Source: Goleter apudmare HA4340-LM2 (lineage in GTDB: Bacteria; Cyanobacteriota; Cyanobacteriia; Cyanobacteriales; Nostocaceae). From it: a stretch of DNA of 64,000 nucleotides. Shown here piece by piece: positions 1 to 8,600 of this stretch. The notes under the pieces are model-generated. The model searched no databases, was not told the DNA's origin, and saw only the letters and a program-made list of their open reading frames with translations. Position 1 is the first letter of the stretch, and the number at the start of each line of letters is the position of its first letter. The stretch lies in the NCBI GenBank assembly GCA_019359495.1, contig JAHHHF010000064.1:62001-126000 (forward strand), written 5' to 3'. The translations under genes and the position numbers were made by a program.

Positions 1-150
1 TTGAAATTGATTAGGCAAAATTTGCCATTACTACCTGCTGAGGGAATTACCAAAAATAAATTATCCATTTAGGGAACTTCCACATACTAGCCCTTTCAAG
101 GTGACTCGTGAAATTTCTTTTTTTCTCTCTGCGAACACTTTCATTATCAG
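1..150. other. Non-coding start of window upstream of truncated hsdM
   Basis: The frame of the following methylase ORF is closed here by a stop at 70-72, so the missing N-terminal half of hsdM is not present upstream. No ribosome binding site precedes 151. I see no other gene in this stretch. Confidence 0.5.
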
Positions 151-849
151 ATGTTTCACGGGTTTGACTTTGACAATACCATGCTCCGTATTGGCAGTAT
201 GAATATGCTCCTGCATGGAGTGGAAAACCCGGTTGTGCGTTATAAAGACTCGCTAGCAGAGGAGCATTCTGGCGATGAAGAAGCTTATACCCTTGTCCTG
301 GCTAATCCCCCTTTTGCTGGGTCATTGGACTATGAGAACACCGCTAAGGACTTGCAGGCGATCGTCAAAACCAAGAAGACTGAGTTACTATTTGTTGCTC
401 TATTTTTAAGATTGCTCAAGCCTGGGGGAAGGGCTGCGGTTATTGTACCGGATGGGGTGCTTTTTGGTTCTTCTAAGGCACATAAGGAACTGCGCCGCCT
501 GTTGGTGGAGGAGCAAAAGCTTGATGCTGTGATATCTCTGCCGGGTGGTGTATTTAAGCCCTACGCAGGTGTTTCTACTGCGATTTTGCTATTTACTAAA
601 ACTAACTCTGGTGGAACTGATTTTGTTTGGTTCTACGATGTGGATGCTGACGGGTTGAGTTTGGACGATAAAAGAGCGCCTTTGCTTGCTGATGAGAAGT
701 TAGGGGCTGTACCTACTGCGAAGCTAACAGCAGAGGAACATAATAAGAATAATCTGCCTGATGTGTTGACTCGTTGGCTTCGGCTTCGCTCAGCCAACGT
801 TTCTCGCTCCCTGAGCGGAGTCGAAGGGAACGGAGTCGAAGGGAAGTGA
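151..849 (+). pseudogene. hsdM: Type I restriction-modification methyltransferase HsdM, 5'-truncated
   Basis: This is the C-terminal part of an N6-adenine DNA methyltransferase of a type I restriction system. The catalytic motif IV is present (LANPPFAGS, about residues 50-58), followed by the family stretch around [17 protein letters not shown]. An intact HsdM is about 480-500 aa with a helical N-terminal domain and the glycine-rich SAM-binding motif I. Both are absent here: only 232 aa remain and the frame is closed upstream. The last ~22 residues are encoded by two inserted hairpin repeats (774-845), so the native C-terminus is also replaced. The stump is unlikely to methylate DNA. It belongs with the broken hsdS (1681-2777) and hsdR stump (3612-3827). 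Confidence 0.8.
774..845. repeat. Two small dispersed hairpin repeats in the hsdM 3' end
   Basis: Two copies of a 16-nt core, CTTCGRCTTCGCTCAG or its reverse complement, lie back to back. The first is flanked by arms GTTGG/CCAAC. The second is in the opposite orientation with near-complementary arms CGCTCC/GGAACG. They are read in frame and supply the end of the truncated methylase. Confidence 0.75.
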
Positions 850-852
850 TGC

Positions 853-880
853 TGGCTTCGGCTTCGCTCAGCCAGCAAAA
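853..880. repeat. Small dispersed hairpin repeat
   Basis: Another copy of the CTTCGGCTTCGCTCAG core, here with arms TGCTGG/CCAGCA, just after the hsdM stop codon. It can fold into a hairpin. Confidence 0.7.
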
Positions 881-922
881 GCCATAGCTGGTAAAAATAA
901 AAACCATTTATCTAGTAACAGA

Positions 923-957
923 GTGTTCCCTGAGCGAAGTCGAAGGGAACACTTTTT
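923..957 (+). terminator. Repeat-derived hairpin with T-run, terminator-like
   Basis: A perfect 9-bp stem (GTGTTCCCT at 923-931 and AGGGAACAC at 944-952) encloses the dispersed-repeat core in the CTGAGCGAAGTCGAAG orientation and is followed by five T. The shape fits a Rho-independent terminator for the truncated hsdM, apparently created by a repeat insertion. Confidence 0.5.
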
Positions 958-1001
958 ATATGTAACTAGAAAAGAAGCGAAGCGATCGCATAAATCAACT
1001 T

Positions 1002-1466
1002 ATGGCTTATATGTATATTCTTGAGTGTGTGGATGGTAGTTATTATACGGGTAGTACAAAGGATTTAGAAAGGCGACTGTGGCAACATCAACAGGGGGAG
1101 GGTGCAAACCACACGGCGAAACGGTTGCCTGTGAAGCTGGTTTTCTGCGAGTATTACGATCGCGTGGCTGAGGCTTTTGAGCGTGAGAAGCAGGTGCAGG
1201 GCTGGAATCGTAAGAAAAAGCAAGCTTTGATTGCAGGGGATACAAATTTGTTACATAAGTTAGCTGAGTGCCAAAATGAAACTCATTATAGTCGGTTGAC
1301 TGGCTGCGGTGGTGATGGCTTCGACTTCGCTCAGCCATCAGAAAACCGCTCCCTGAGCAACCCAGATCATCCAGAATACCGAAATCGCTCCCTGAGCAAC
1401 CCAGATCATCCAGAATACCGAAACCGCTCCCTGAGCGAAGCCGAAGGGAGCACATCACACCTTTGA
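1002..1466 (+). CDS. GIY-YIG domain endonuclease (UPF0213/YhbQ-like)
   Basis: A 154-aa protein with a GIY-YIG nuclease domain at residues ~1-85. The motif appears as YILECVDGSYYTGSTKDLERRLWQH split over residues 5-29: YIL and YTG are the GIY-YIG pair, followed by the catalytic Arg region, and the conserved Glu is near EAFEREKQVQGW. Such single-domain proteins act on DNA, with suggested roles in repair or mobility. It lies between hsdM and hsdS, so it is probably an insertion into that operon. Residues ~105-154 are not part of the family. They are encoded by hairpin repeats and an almost perfect 39-bp direct repeat, which give a tail rich in NRSLS and NPDHPEYR units. The nuclease domain looks complete; activity is unknown. 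Confidence 0.8.
   Translation: MAYMYILECVDGSYYTGSTKDLERRLWQHQQGEGANHTAKRLPVKLVFCEYYDRVAEAFEREKQVQGWNRKKKQALIAGDTNLLHKLAECQNETHYSRLTGCGGDGFDFAQPSENRSLSNPDHPEYRNRSLSNPDHPEYRNRSLSEAEGSTSHL
1314..1450. repeat. Hairpin repeats and 39-bp tandem duplication inside the GIY-YIG gene
   Basis: At 1314-1339 the core CTTCGACTTCGCTCAG has arms TGATGG/CCATCA. A 39-bp unit starting at 1347 recurs at 1386, and its first bases recur at 1425, where the unit ends in a full reverse-orientation core. 39 is a multiple of 3, so the reading frame stays open. Confidence 0.75.
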
Positions 1467-1525
1467 TAAGAACTTTTGATAAACTTCTACAAGTCTTATC
1501 GTGTTTCGTCTGAGGCTATCTATAT

Positions 1526-1684
1526 ATGAAACGCAGTTATACAGAATTTTTACAGGATATTCTCAAAGAAGTTGTGCACGAAGAGGTGGAGCATCGCGTA
1601 CCAAAAGACATCCTTGCTAATTTGGCAAAGCTGGAGGCGGAAATTCAGCAGGGGATGGAGAAACTGGAGGGGTTGTTGGGATGA
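1526..1684 (+). CDS. Small acidic/helical protein preceding HsdS
   Basis: A 52-aa ORF starting MKRSYTEFLQDILKEV and ending EKLEGLLG. It overlaps the hsdS start by ATGA (its TGA at 1682-1684, hsdS ATG at 1681-1683), a classic translational coupling arrangement. It is charged and predicted helical, with EVVHEEVEHR and KLEAEIQQGMEKLEGLL resembling a short coiled coil. I do not recognise the family. The tight overlap and coding-like composition argue that it is real and part of the restriction-modification operon, possibly an accessory or regulatory subunit. Confidence 0.6.
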   Translation: MKRSYTEFLQDILKEVVHEEVEHRVPKDILANLAKLEAEIQQGMEKLEGLLG

Positions 1685-2777
1685 AAGCTGGATGGGTAAA
1701 ACTCCCTTTTGTTGAGGCGATTGTAGACCAATCAGGGGGCAACATAAAAACCCCACAAAGTGAGTTTCTTACTTCAGGACGCTTTGCTGTTGTAGATCAA
1801 GGGAAAAATTTGATTTCCGGCTATGTGGACAAAGAATCACGCCTTTGCAAAGCGTCATTACCCGTTATTGTTTTTGGAGACCACACTCGCTGCTTTAAAT
1901 TTGTAGACTTCCCATTTTGTATGGGGGCAGATGGAGTAAAAGTGCTTCGATCAAAAGTTGAAGCAGATGTTAAGTACCTTTTTTACTATCTCCGACAGCT
2001 AAACCTACCTGATGGCGGATATGATCGGCATTTCAAGTATCTTAAACGCAGCCATATCTTGCTCCCGCCCTTAGAAGAACAACACCGAATTGCAGGGATA
2101 CTTGATCGCGCCCAGTATCTCATATCTAAACGACGGGAAGCGATCGCTCAACTCGACACCCTCACCCAAGCCTTCTTTTTTGAAATGTTTGGCGATCCTG
2201 TTACAAATCCAAAGGGATGGCCATCGATTTACTTTAAAGACCTACTTTCAATGCCTTTACGTAATGGTGTATCACTATCCAATACTGGGAAGGTAACGAG
2301 CAAAGTTTTAACACTTTCGGCAATCACCGGCAATGCGTTTGATGAAACCGCATGGAAGACCAGTACATTCCAGTCTGTACCGCCAATTACCCAACGTGTG
2401 GATCAATCCGATTTTCTAGTCTGCCGAGGCAATGGAAATATTCAATTAGTAGGCAAAGGTTACTTTCCTACGCAGCAAATGCCAGAAGTGACTTTCCCTG
2501 ACACAATGATTGCTGCACGTATTTCACCAGAACTTATTGAGCGTCAATTCTTACAGCATATTTGGAACTCAAGTGCAGTGCGCCGACAACTTGAAACATT
2601 GGCTAGGACGACTAATGGAACTTTCAATTCGTTATCCCGCCTCTTCCGTTACAGAAAGAATTTGCCCGTCGCGTCGAAGCTGTAGAAAAACTCAAAGCAG
2701 CACACCGCGCCTCACTGTCAGAACTCGATGCCCTCTTCGCCTCCCTTCAACATCGTGCATTTCGAGGAGAGTTATAA
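1681..2777 (+). pseudogene. hsdS: Type I restriction specificity subunit HsdS, frameshifted
   Basis: HsdS chooses the DNA target of a type I restriction-modification enzyme through two target-recognition domains. The first TRD and its conserved exit (ILLPPLEEQHRIAGILDRA, ~residues 123-141) and the central helix (AIAQLDTLTQAFFFEMFGDP) are intact. The second TRD reads through to ARTTNGTFN near residue 320. The frame then fails: the natural end, PPLPLQKEFARRVEAVEKLK through to HRAFRGEL and TAA at 2775-2777, is in another frame. An indel close to 2630-2640 therefore separates the last ~48 residues, and the open frame stops at 2685. The loss of the last coiled coil should impair assembly with HsdM. 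Confidence 0.8.
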
Positions 2778-2823
2778 CCCAGATAAATCTGATTTAGAGT
2801 AGAGAAAAAACAGACAGAAAATC

Positions 2824-3114
2824 ATGCAAAACACAGCCAACATTGAGCAGATAATCTTAGAAAACTTACGCCAGCTACCGCTTGAAAAACAGCAAGAAGT
2901 TCTAGACTTCACCGAATTTTTGCGACAAAAACTTGTATCAAAGATTATAAAATCTCAGCTATCTCTACGAGAAATTGCTGCAATGCCTCTAGCAGAAAGA
3001 CATCAGTACCTCGCCCAGTTCATTCCTCAAACCGCCGATGACTTTCTAACCAACCCTGAACTTACAGAATTTTCTGTATTAGATACTGAAGACTGGGAAC
3101 TCGAACATGACTAG
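2824..3114 (+). CDS. DUF2281-type antitoxin
   Basis: A 96-aa protein. The N-terminal LENLRQLPLEKQQEVLDFTEFLRQKL (split here only for description) is the hallmark of the DUF2281/VapB-like antitoxins that are common in cyanobacteria. The middle MPLAERHQYLAQFIPQTADDF and the acidic tail ending DTEDWELEHD fit a toxin-wrapping C-terminus. It overlaps the downstream toxin by 8 nt (3107-3114), so the two are translationally coupled. It is expected to neutralise the MazF-like toxin and to repress its own promoter with it. Confidence 0.8.
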   Translation: MQNTANIEQIILENLRQLPLEKQQEVLDFTEFLRQKLVSKIIKSQLSLREIAAMPLAERHQYLAQFIPQTADDFLTNPELTEFSVLDTEDWELEHD

Positions 3115-3466
3115 CCCCAAACGTAGCGAAATTTGGTTAGTCGATCTCAACCCGGCTAGAGGGCAAGAAATCCAGAAAACTCGTCCTGTGGTAGTTATTA
3201 GTGCTGAAATCTTTAACCCCATCCCGCTCAGAATCATTATCCCGATTACAAGCTGGCAAGAAAAATTTAGAGATCGCCCCTTCATGGTGAAAATTGAAGC
3301 CAGTCCTGAAAATCAACTTGATCGCGATTCGGCGGGAAACGTTTTGCAAGTTCGCAGCATCTCAACAGAACGATTTGTCAAACAGTTGGGGCAAGTTTCA
3401 AATGAAACCTTACAAGAATTGTTATCTGGACTAATTATTTGCATTGATTACGAACCAAACCCATAA
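3107..3466 (+). CDS. MazF/PemK-family mRNA interferase toxin
   Basis: A 119-aa toxin of the PemK/MazF ribonuclease family. The start RSEIWLVDLNPARGQEIQKTRPVVVIS carries the conserved G-x-E-x-x-K-T-R-P-V-V-V-I core, and LQVRSISTERF near residues 81-91 matches the second conserved block. MazF enzymes cut mRNA at short motifs. Length is normal (about 110-120 aa) and the ORF looks intact. The partner antitoxin is immediately upstream with overlap. The pair sits between hsdS and the hsdR stump, so it may have been inserted into the restriction locus. Confidence 0.85.
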   Translation: MTSPKRSEIWLVDLNPARGQEIQKTRPVVVISAEIFNPIPLRIIIPITSWQEKFRDRPFMVKIEASPENQLDRDSAGNVLQVRSISTERFVKQLGQVSNETLQELLSGLIICIDYEPNP

Positions 3467-3611
3467 ACGCGATGCTTAAGCTTAACCATTTGCAATCTCT
3501 AAGGATTGCTCAAAAGTTAAATCTAGATTAACATCCCGTGGAATTCTAGCTTGAAACCAACATATTTACTGAATATAATGTATTTAAATTAACAAAAGCT
3601 TGATTAATTGA

Positions 3612-3827
3612 ATGAGCCAGTTTACATTTCTCCAAGCTGAATTTCCCGCAATTTATGAATCTGCCAACAAAGCTTTTAGTGCAGCACATCCCGACCCCTG
3701 CACCGCCTGCTTTTATGCCCGTCGCGCTTTGGAGTTAACCGTAAACTGGTTATATAACCCACATTCCGCAGATGTGACTGATGTTACTGGTAATTTTGAA
3801 AATTCAAGCCTAGAAGATTTTTCTTAG
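3612..3827 (+). pseudogene. hsdR: Type I restriction enzyme HsdR, N-terminal stump
   Basis: The first ~45 residues, with the segments SQFTFLQAEFPAIYESA and TACFYARRALELTVNWLY, match the start of HsdR proteins that carry an N-terminal DUF4145 domain. The match ends near residue 50 and the rest (NPHSADVTDVTGNF...) is out-of-context sequence to a stop at 3827. A complete HsdR is around 1000 aa with nuclease and DEAD helicase domains, none of which are found downstream; IS remnants begin at ~4046 instead. This is the restriction subunit lost from the same locus as the hsdM and hsdS remnants. Confidence 0.7.
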
Positions 3828-4045
3828 TCTAATCTTTTAGGTTTAAATTCACTTTCTTATTGCCCAAAATAGGGAATCCACCGGCAACTTAACTTCACAG
3901 ATTCTCCTAATAGATTTACTTTCGCCATCAATCGACTAATTTATCTAAAATCAACCAATATAAACTTAGCCAAGACTATTATATCTTTGCTCAAATTCTG
4001 ATATATTTCCAAATATCTCCATTTTTTTAAATCAAATAACCCAGT

Positions 4046-4459
4046 TTAAATCATCAGATAGTATTGACGACAACTTTCACCTAGATAATGCAGTATTTTT
4101 TGGCGTTCCTCTGTTAAATTGCTCATTTGTTGCTGTCCATTCACGAGCAGCAAATGTACAGATTGAAATATCTGAAATATCCATCTCATTGTCGGTTTAT
4201 TCGTGAATTTCTTTACCTGATTTCTGACGCTACCATCTGATGATAATAATGCTTGTCTCAACTTTCTTTGGGCTAGATTATAGACTAACAAGCATAATCC
4301 CATTATCATCGCAATTGCTTCGACTCTTTCGGGACTTTTGACAAATACGCTTGACGTAAAAAACAGTGGGTCTTTTAAAAATCTAAATCCTCTTTCATTC
4401 GATTGTTGAGCTTTGTATTCTAAGCTCGACTTTATCCAAAATTAAGAACTTGGCTTTCC
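4046..4459 (-). pseudogene. IS1634-like transposase, C-terminal remnant
   Basis: On the minus strand the frame encodes an end typical of IS1634/DUF4277 transposases. Upstream residues include KAQQSNERGFRFLKDP and VKSPERVEAIAMIMGLC, then LAQRKLRQAL, PTMRWIFQIFQ, and finally NLTEERQKILHYLG. The N-terminal two thirds and the catalytic core are missing, so it is inactive. Confidence in the family is moderate; that it is a transposase tail is more certain. Confidence 0.65.
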
Positions 4460-4602
4460 TTATCCGGCAAAAATCCTAGTTTTTTGGCAAATACTTTTTC
4501 CATATCACTGATTTGCACTCAAGCCCAAAAAATAAAACTAATGTCCCATAATGGTTTGAGCGTCGGGTTTTGGTCTTCGTAAGAATGGATAAAGTCGAGC
4601 TG

Positions 4603-4748
4603 AGAGGATGTTTGAAAAGTCGGAAAAGGTGTAAAAAAGCTCTCTCAGTATAAGCTGTGAATAGATATATAGACAGCACCGAGAGAGTAACATGAGTAAA
4701 GCATACCCCAGCAACCTGACCCGCGCCCAATATGAATTTCTGAAATGA
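4603..4748 (+). mobile_element. IS5-type insertion sequence, left-end remnant with transposase start
   Basis: An 18-bp terminal-repeat-like sequence, AGAGGATGTTTGAAAAGT (4603-4620), is followed at 4692 by ATG and the peptide MSKAYPSNLTRAQYEFLK, then a stop. This is the typical opening of IS5-group transposases of cyanobacteria. Only 18 codons remain and the right end is missing. The same terminal repeat bounds a short element at 25067-25287 on the other side of the CIS operon. Confidence 0.7.
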
Positions 4749-4756
4749 AACACTAA

Positions 4757-5566
4757 CTAATGTGTGTGAGTATCTACATAAACACAAACAATCCTAACAC
4801 CTGTTTCCTCAACAAATGCATTATCTATTAAAACAGATTTTCGACTAGCACTTCGACAAATATCAGCTTGATCTGAATAACTTCCACCACGCACAATTTT
4901 TAGCTGACTATCGCCTGTTGTGACATAACAGGGGTCAACTACTTCCACAGCATCATACATATGAATGTCATCCAAACACCATTCGGCAACATTTCCATAT
5001 AGGTCATATATTCCCCAAGAATTAGGCTTTTTTAAGCCAACAGGATGTACTCTATCTTCACTATTTGTTTGATACCATGCATATTCATCTAACTTAATTT
5101 TTTCAGTGCCGAAATACCACGGAGTCTGTGTGCCAGACCTACAAGCATATTCCCATTGAGCTTCTGTTGGGAGAGATATTTTTGCAGAAGAACTCAGAAT
5201 TTGATTATTTCGCAACAATTGACTTAGTTTTTCACAAAAAATTATTGCTGTATTCCAACTTACTCCTTCAACAGGTAGTTGAGCATCATCAACTTGTCCT
5301 GTGCTTCTAAATTTACGACCCATCACAATTTCCCAAATATTTTGTGTTATTGGTGTTTGAGCTATCCAAAAACCATGAGTCAATACAACTTGATGTGGAA
5401 TCTCGTTAGAAACTGCGGAATTATGTTTATATTCTGGACTGCCCATAGTAAATTTACTAGGTGGACACCAAACTAATGAAATACTAGTATCCTCAGTTAA
5501 AGGTAGGTCGATAATAGAGCCTGCTGATTGCATGGGACTAAACAATTCCCTGAGATATTTAGTCAT
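4757..5566 (-). CDS. SUMF1/FGE-sulfatase fold protein at the end of the CIS operon
   Basis: A 269-aa protein with the SUMF1 (formylglycine-generating-enzyme-like, C-type-lectin fold) domain across most of its length: FTMGSP (~39-44), WIAQTPITQNIWEIVMG, LPVEGVSWNTAIIFCEKLS, LPTEAQWEYACRSG, WGIYDLYGNVAEWCLDD and VRGGSYSDQADICRSASR. Genuine FGE has a pair of active-site cysteines after the GGS motif. Here the first position is Asp and only the second Cys is kept, so catalytic oxidation of sulfatases is unlikely. The C-terminus (RIVCVYVDTHTH) is unusual; the family normally ends near GFRLVR. It follows the DUF4157 gene by 34 bp on the same strand, so it may be co-transcribed with the injection system. 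A role as binding module or second cargo is inference. Confidence 0.8.
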   Translation of the reverse strand: MTKYLRELFSPMQSAGSIIDLPLTEDTSISLVWCPPSKFTMGSPEYKHNSAVSNEIPHQVVLTHGFWIAQTPITQNIWEIVMGRKFRSTGQVDDAQLPVEGVSWNTAIIFCEKLSQLLRNNQILSSSAKISLPTEAQWEYACRSGTQTPWYFGTEKIKLDEYAWYQTNSEDRVHPVGLKKPNSWGIYDLYGNVAEWCLDDIHMYDAVEVVDPCYVTTGDSQLKIVRGGSYSDQADICRSASRKSVLIDNAFVEETGVRIVCVYVDTHTH

Positions 5567-5600
5567 ACTAATGACCTAAGCTAATGCTTGATTTAACTGT

Positions 5601-8600
5601 TTAACTGTAGAATGTAACCCAAATGTTTTCAAATCCAAGTTCTCTGCGTTTTTCATGACTAGGATCGTTAACATCTGGTTTAATCGAATTGATTTTCACC
5701 TTGTCGAAACCAAATAGCTTCTTCGCTTGTTTCCCTGTGAAGGTTTCCCATGCTGCTGCCTCTAAGCTGACACCAAATCTCCTACTATATGCTGCATTAA
5801 ATGACTTAGTATTATCTGAAGATGGGTTCCAAACTCCGTCTAGCCCTTTAATTTGATATTTCTTTGCAGCTTCATCTAGATTGCCCTTAACTTTTTCTTC
5901 TGCAACTTTTTCTTGCAACATTTGTTCTACTGCACTCACAAATGCTTTGAGAACAATTCCACCTCGAATTCTTGTTTCCTCCGTAAACTCTTTACCGCCT
6001 AGCTTCAATTCCTTGGGATATAGTGCCAATGTAATACTGCCAGTTCCTTCCTTCCACTCTGCTAATCCAGCTAGATTCGCGCTTTCATCGGCTGCTGGGT
6101 CGATTGCACTAAACGTGTAACCATCTTTTTTAATAATAGGTAGTCGTGTCGGATCTGGCTCTCCTTTTATTAAATCAGTATCGGGCGAATTATCACCTGG
6201 ATTAATTTTGCCGTTGACACGAACAGTTTCTTTATTTTTACTTTCACTAACTACTACTAGTTCCAGCGAGGTCATCTTATATTTGGACTTGATAGCTGGT
6301 AGCTGTTGTTTGACTTTTGCTGAAGTCATTCCTTCCTGCTTCAAAAGTTCATTTGACTCTTGTAAGGCTTGATTCAGGTCTGCTTTTTTCTGTTGTTCAT
6401 TTCGCTGATCTGGTTTATCATCTTTATCCTTACCAAATCCCAGTAACTTGCCGGCTGCTTTCACTAGGTTATATGCCTTATTAATTACCCAGTCGATCGC
6501 TTTATTTACTGGTTCTTGGACTTTAGCAATCACGGCGCGGATTTTATCGGTAATTCCCGTGACACCCAACAGTGCAGCTAGGAAGCTAATCACTACGGGA
6601 ACAGCTTTAGATAGAGCATTTTCTACAAAACCAGCGGCCGCACCGATCGCACCGGAGGCGATCGCACCCACGGAATCCAATACCGCATTCACCAGCGCTA
6701 TAATTTGGCTACCCCGTTCCACAAAGAACATCACGATGTCGTAGATAGCTTTACAGGCTTTGATGAAAGCGCCGGCGGGGTTGAGTAAACCGAGAATCCA
6801 AGTGACACCTGCTTTAATAATGCTGTCAGTGACAAAGGATTTAATCCCGTCAATCACCACATCTTTAAGGTTACTCAGTTGGTCTTTGATGTATTCCCAA
6901 AGTCCTCCCGGTCCTTGAGTAATCAAAATCTTGAAGATTTCGGCGGTGGTTTCCAAAGCTTTCACCACCTTCTCACCCAGGAGTTTGACAGCACGGGCGC
7001 GGATGCTGGAATAAACTAGTCCTAAGACCTGGAGAATTAACGTGATAATCCCTTTCAAATCAAAGCTTTCTGGAAGTTGAATCCCGGCTTCAGCCAGTGC
7101 GCCAAACAACCAACCCATTAACCCTTTTTGCAAGTGCTGGGCGATATTCCCCACAAAGTTCATGAAACCTTGCTTCACCCCAGCGACGAGATTACCGAGG
7201 AACCCGATGGGGTCTTTGATGATTTTGTCAATAGCTGAGGCGGCTTTTGCCAGGACTCCCAGCAAGAGAGTTTTCAGTTCCAGGATGGTTTTAATCACGC
7301 CTGCGATCGCATCTTTGGCTTTGTCCACTAAGCCACGATTTTCGGCTTGCATCTCGTCAATGCGAGCATCCAGTTTTTGCAGGTTATCGTTATATTTCTG
7401 TGCTAGGGAATCAATTAGTTGTTGCTGTTTATCGTTGACACTTTGTTCTAGTTGGTCAAACTGGCTATTAATTTGCTGTGCAGCTTCTTGAGCAGCTTTT
7501 CGCAGATTGGCTGGCTGAGAGTTGACTTTTTCTTGAACTTGCTGTCTCCCCTTGGCAATTTCTGCTTTCGCTTCATTTAGTCCGGTTTCTACCAAACCAG
7601 CCACCTGATCTAAAACAGCATCCATCTTGGCGATATATAGCTTGCGTCCTTCTTGATAGAAAGCATTCACCTCATCTGGTAAACCCAACAGCTTGTCTTT
7701 AACCCAGAGTACTGCACCCGCACCACTGTAACGGTCTGATTTGTACGCCTTCATCCGGCGATCGACATAATCCTCAAAGGCAACTCTGGCATCATTCGTC
7801 CCTTTATCGAAGGCTTGATTGACTTCTGTATCTAGGCTGTTGAGGCGTGCTTCTGCTTTTTGTTTTGTCTGGTTGTAGATGGCTTGAATTTCATTAGCAA
7901 CTCTGAGGCGGTCTTGTTCATCTTGGCTTTGGGTTTGCTGTTGTCTCCCCGTTACCCGATTCAGGAGTTGTCCGCGTGAACCGTGCATTCCCCGCAGTTG
8001 GGTTTGGGCTGTGGCTGTGGCTTGGGTTTGTGCTTGGACAAGAGTTGCTTGCTCACTTTGGCGATAGGCTTGGGGTGCTGTGACTGCGTCAGTTTGAGCT
8101 TCTTGCTTCGCTTCCACTGCACCTTGAAACTCAGGTTCCTTGGATTTTTTCAGCTGGCCTTCTGTTACATCTGCATCCTGCATCTGCTGATCAAGAGATT
8201 TGCTACCCTCTTGCAGAGATACTTCTTGGGCTGTTTTGGGTTTGGGTGCTGCTTGGGCTGCACCAATGGCCGCTGGTGCTGCGCCTGTTTCGGCGGGGGG
8301 TAAGGGTGTAGCAGTTCTGGGTGTAATCCCACTGGGGTCTGGTGGGGCTTTTACCTTCGATTCGATCGCACCCTGGGATTGTTTTTTGCTGGTGTTAACT
8401 TGTCCGGTTAAGTCGCCTTTGAGATTACCAACCTTACCACCATCTTTAAACTCGTCAGCTTCCTTGAGAGTCTTAGGTGCGATCGCGGCAATTTTTGCCA
8501 GTAGCGCAGCTTTGAAAGCAGCCCGGTTGAATGGTTTGGGCTGCTGTTGATCTATTTGTTGTACTTGGTTGGCTCCGGCTTTGCTAGCCACTTCATTAGC

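Noticed and set aside
1000-1458. 152-aa minus-strand ORF opposite the GIY-YIG gene
   Set aside because: Antisense shadow; its content reflects the hairpin repeats, while the plus strand has the nuclease motif.
4476-4787. 103-aa minus-strand ORF
   Set aside because: It runs across the IS5-type remnant and the SUMF1 gene end; no coherent protein.
4757-5566. Functional FGE partner of the sulfatase at 27223, or variable protein of a diversity-generating retroelement
   Set aside because: The first catalytic Cys is missing, and there is no reverse transcriptase or template repeat in the window.
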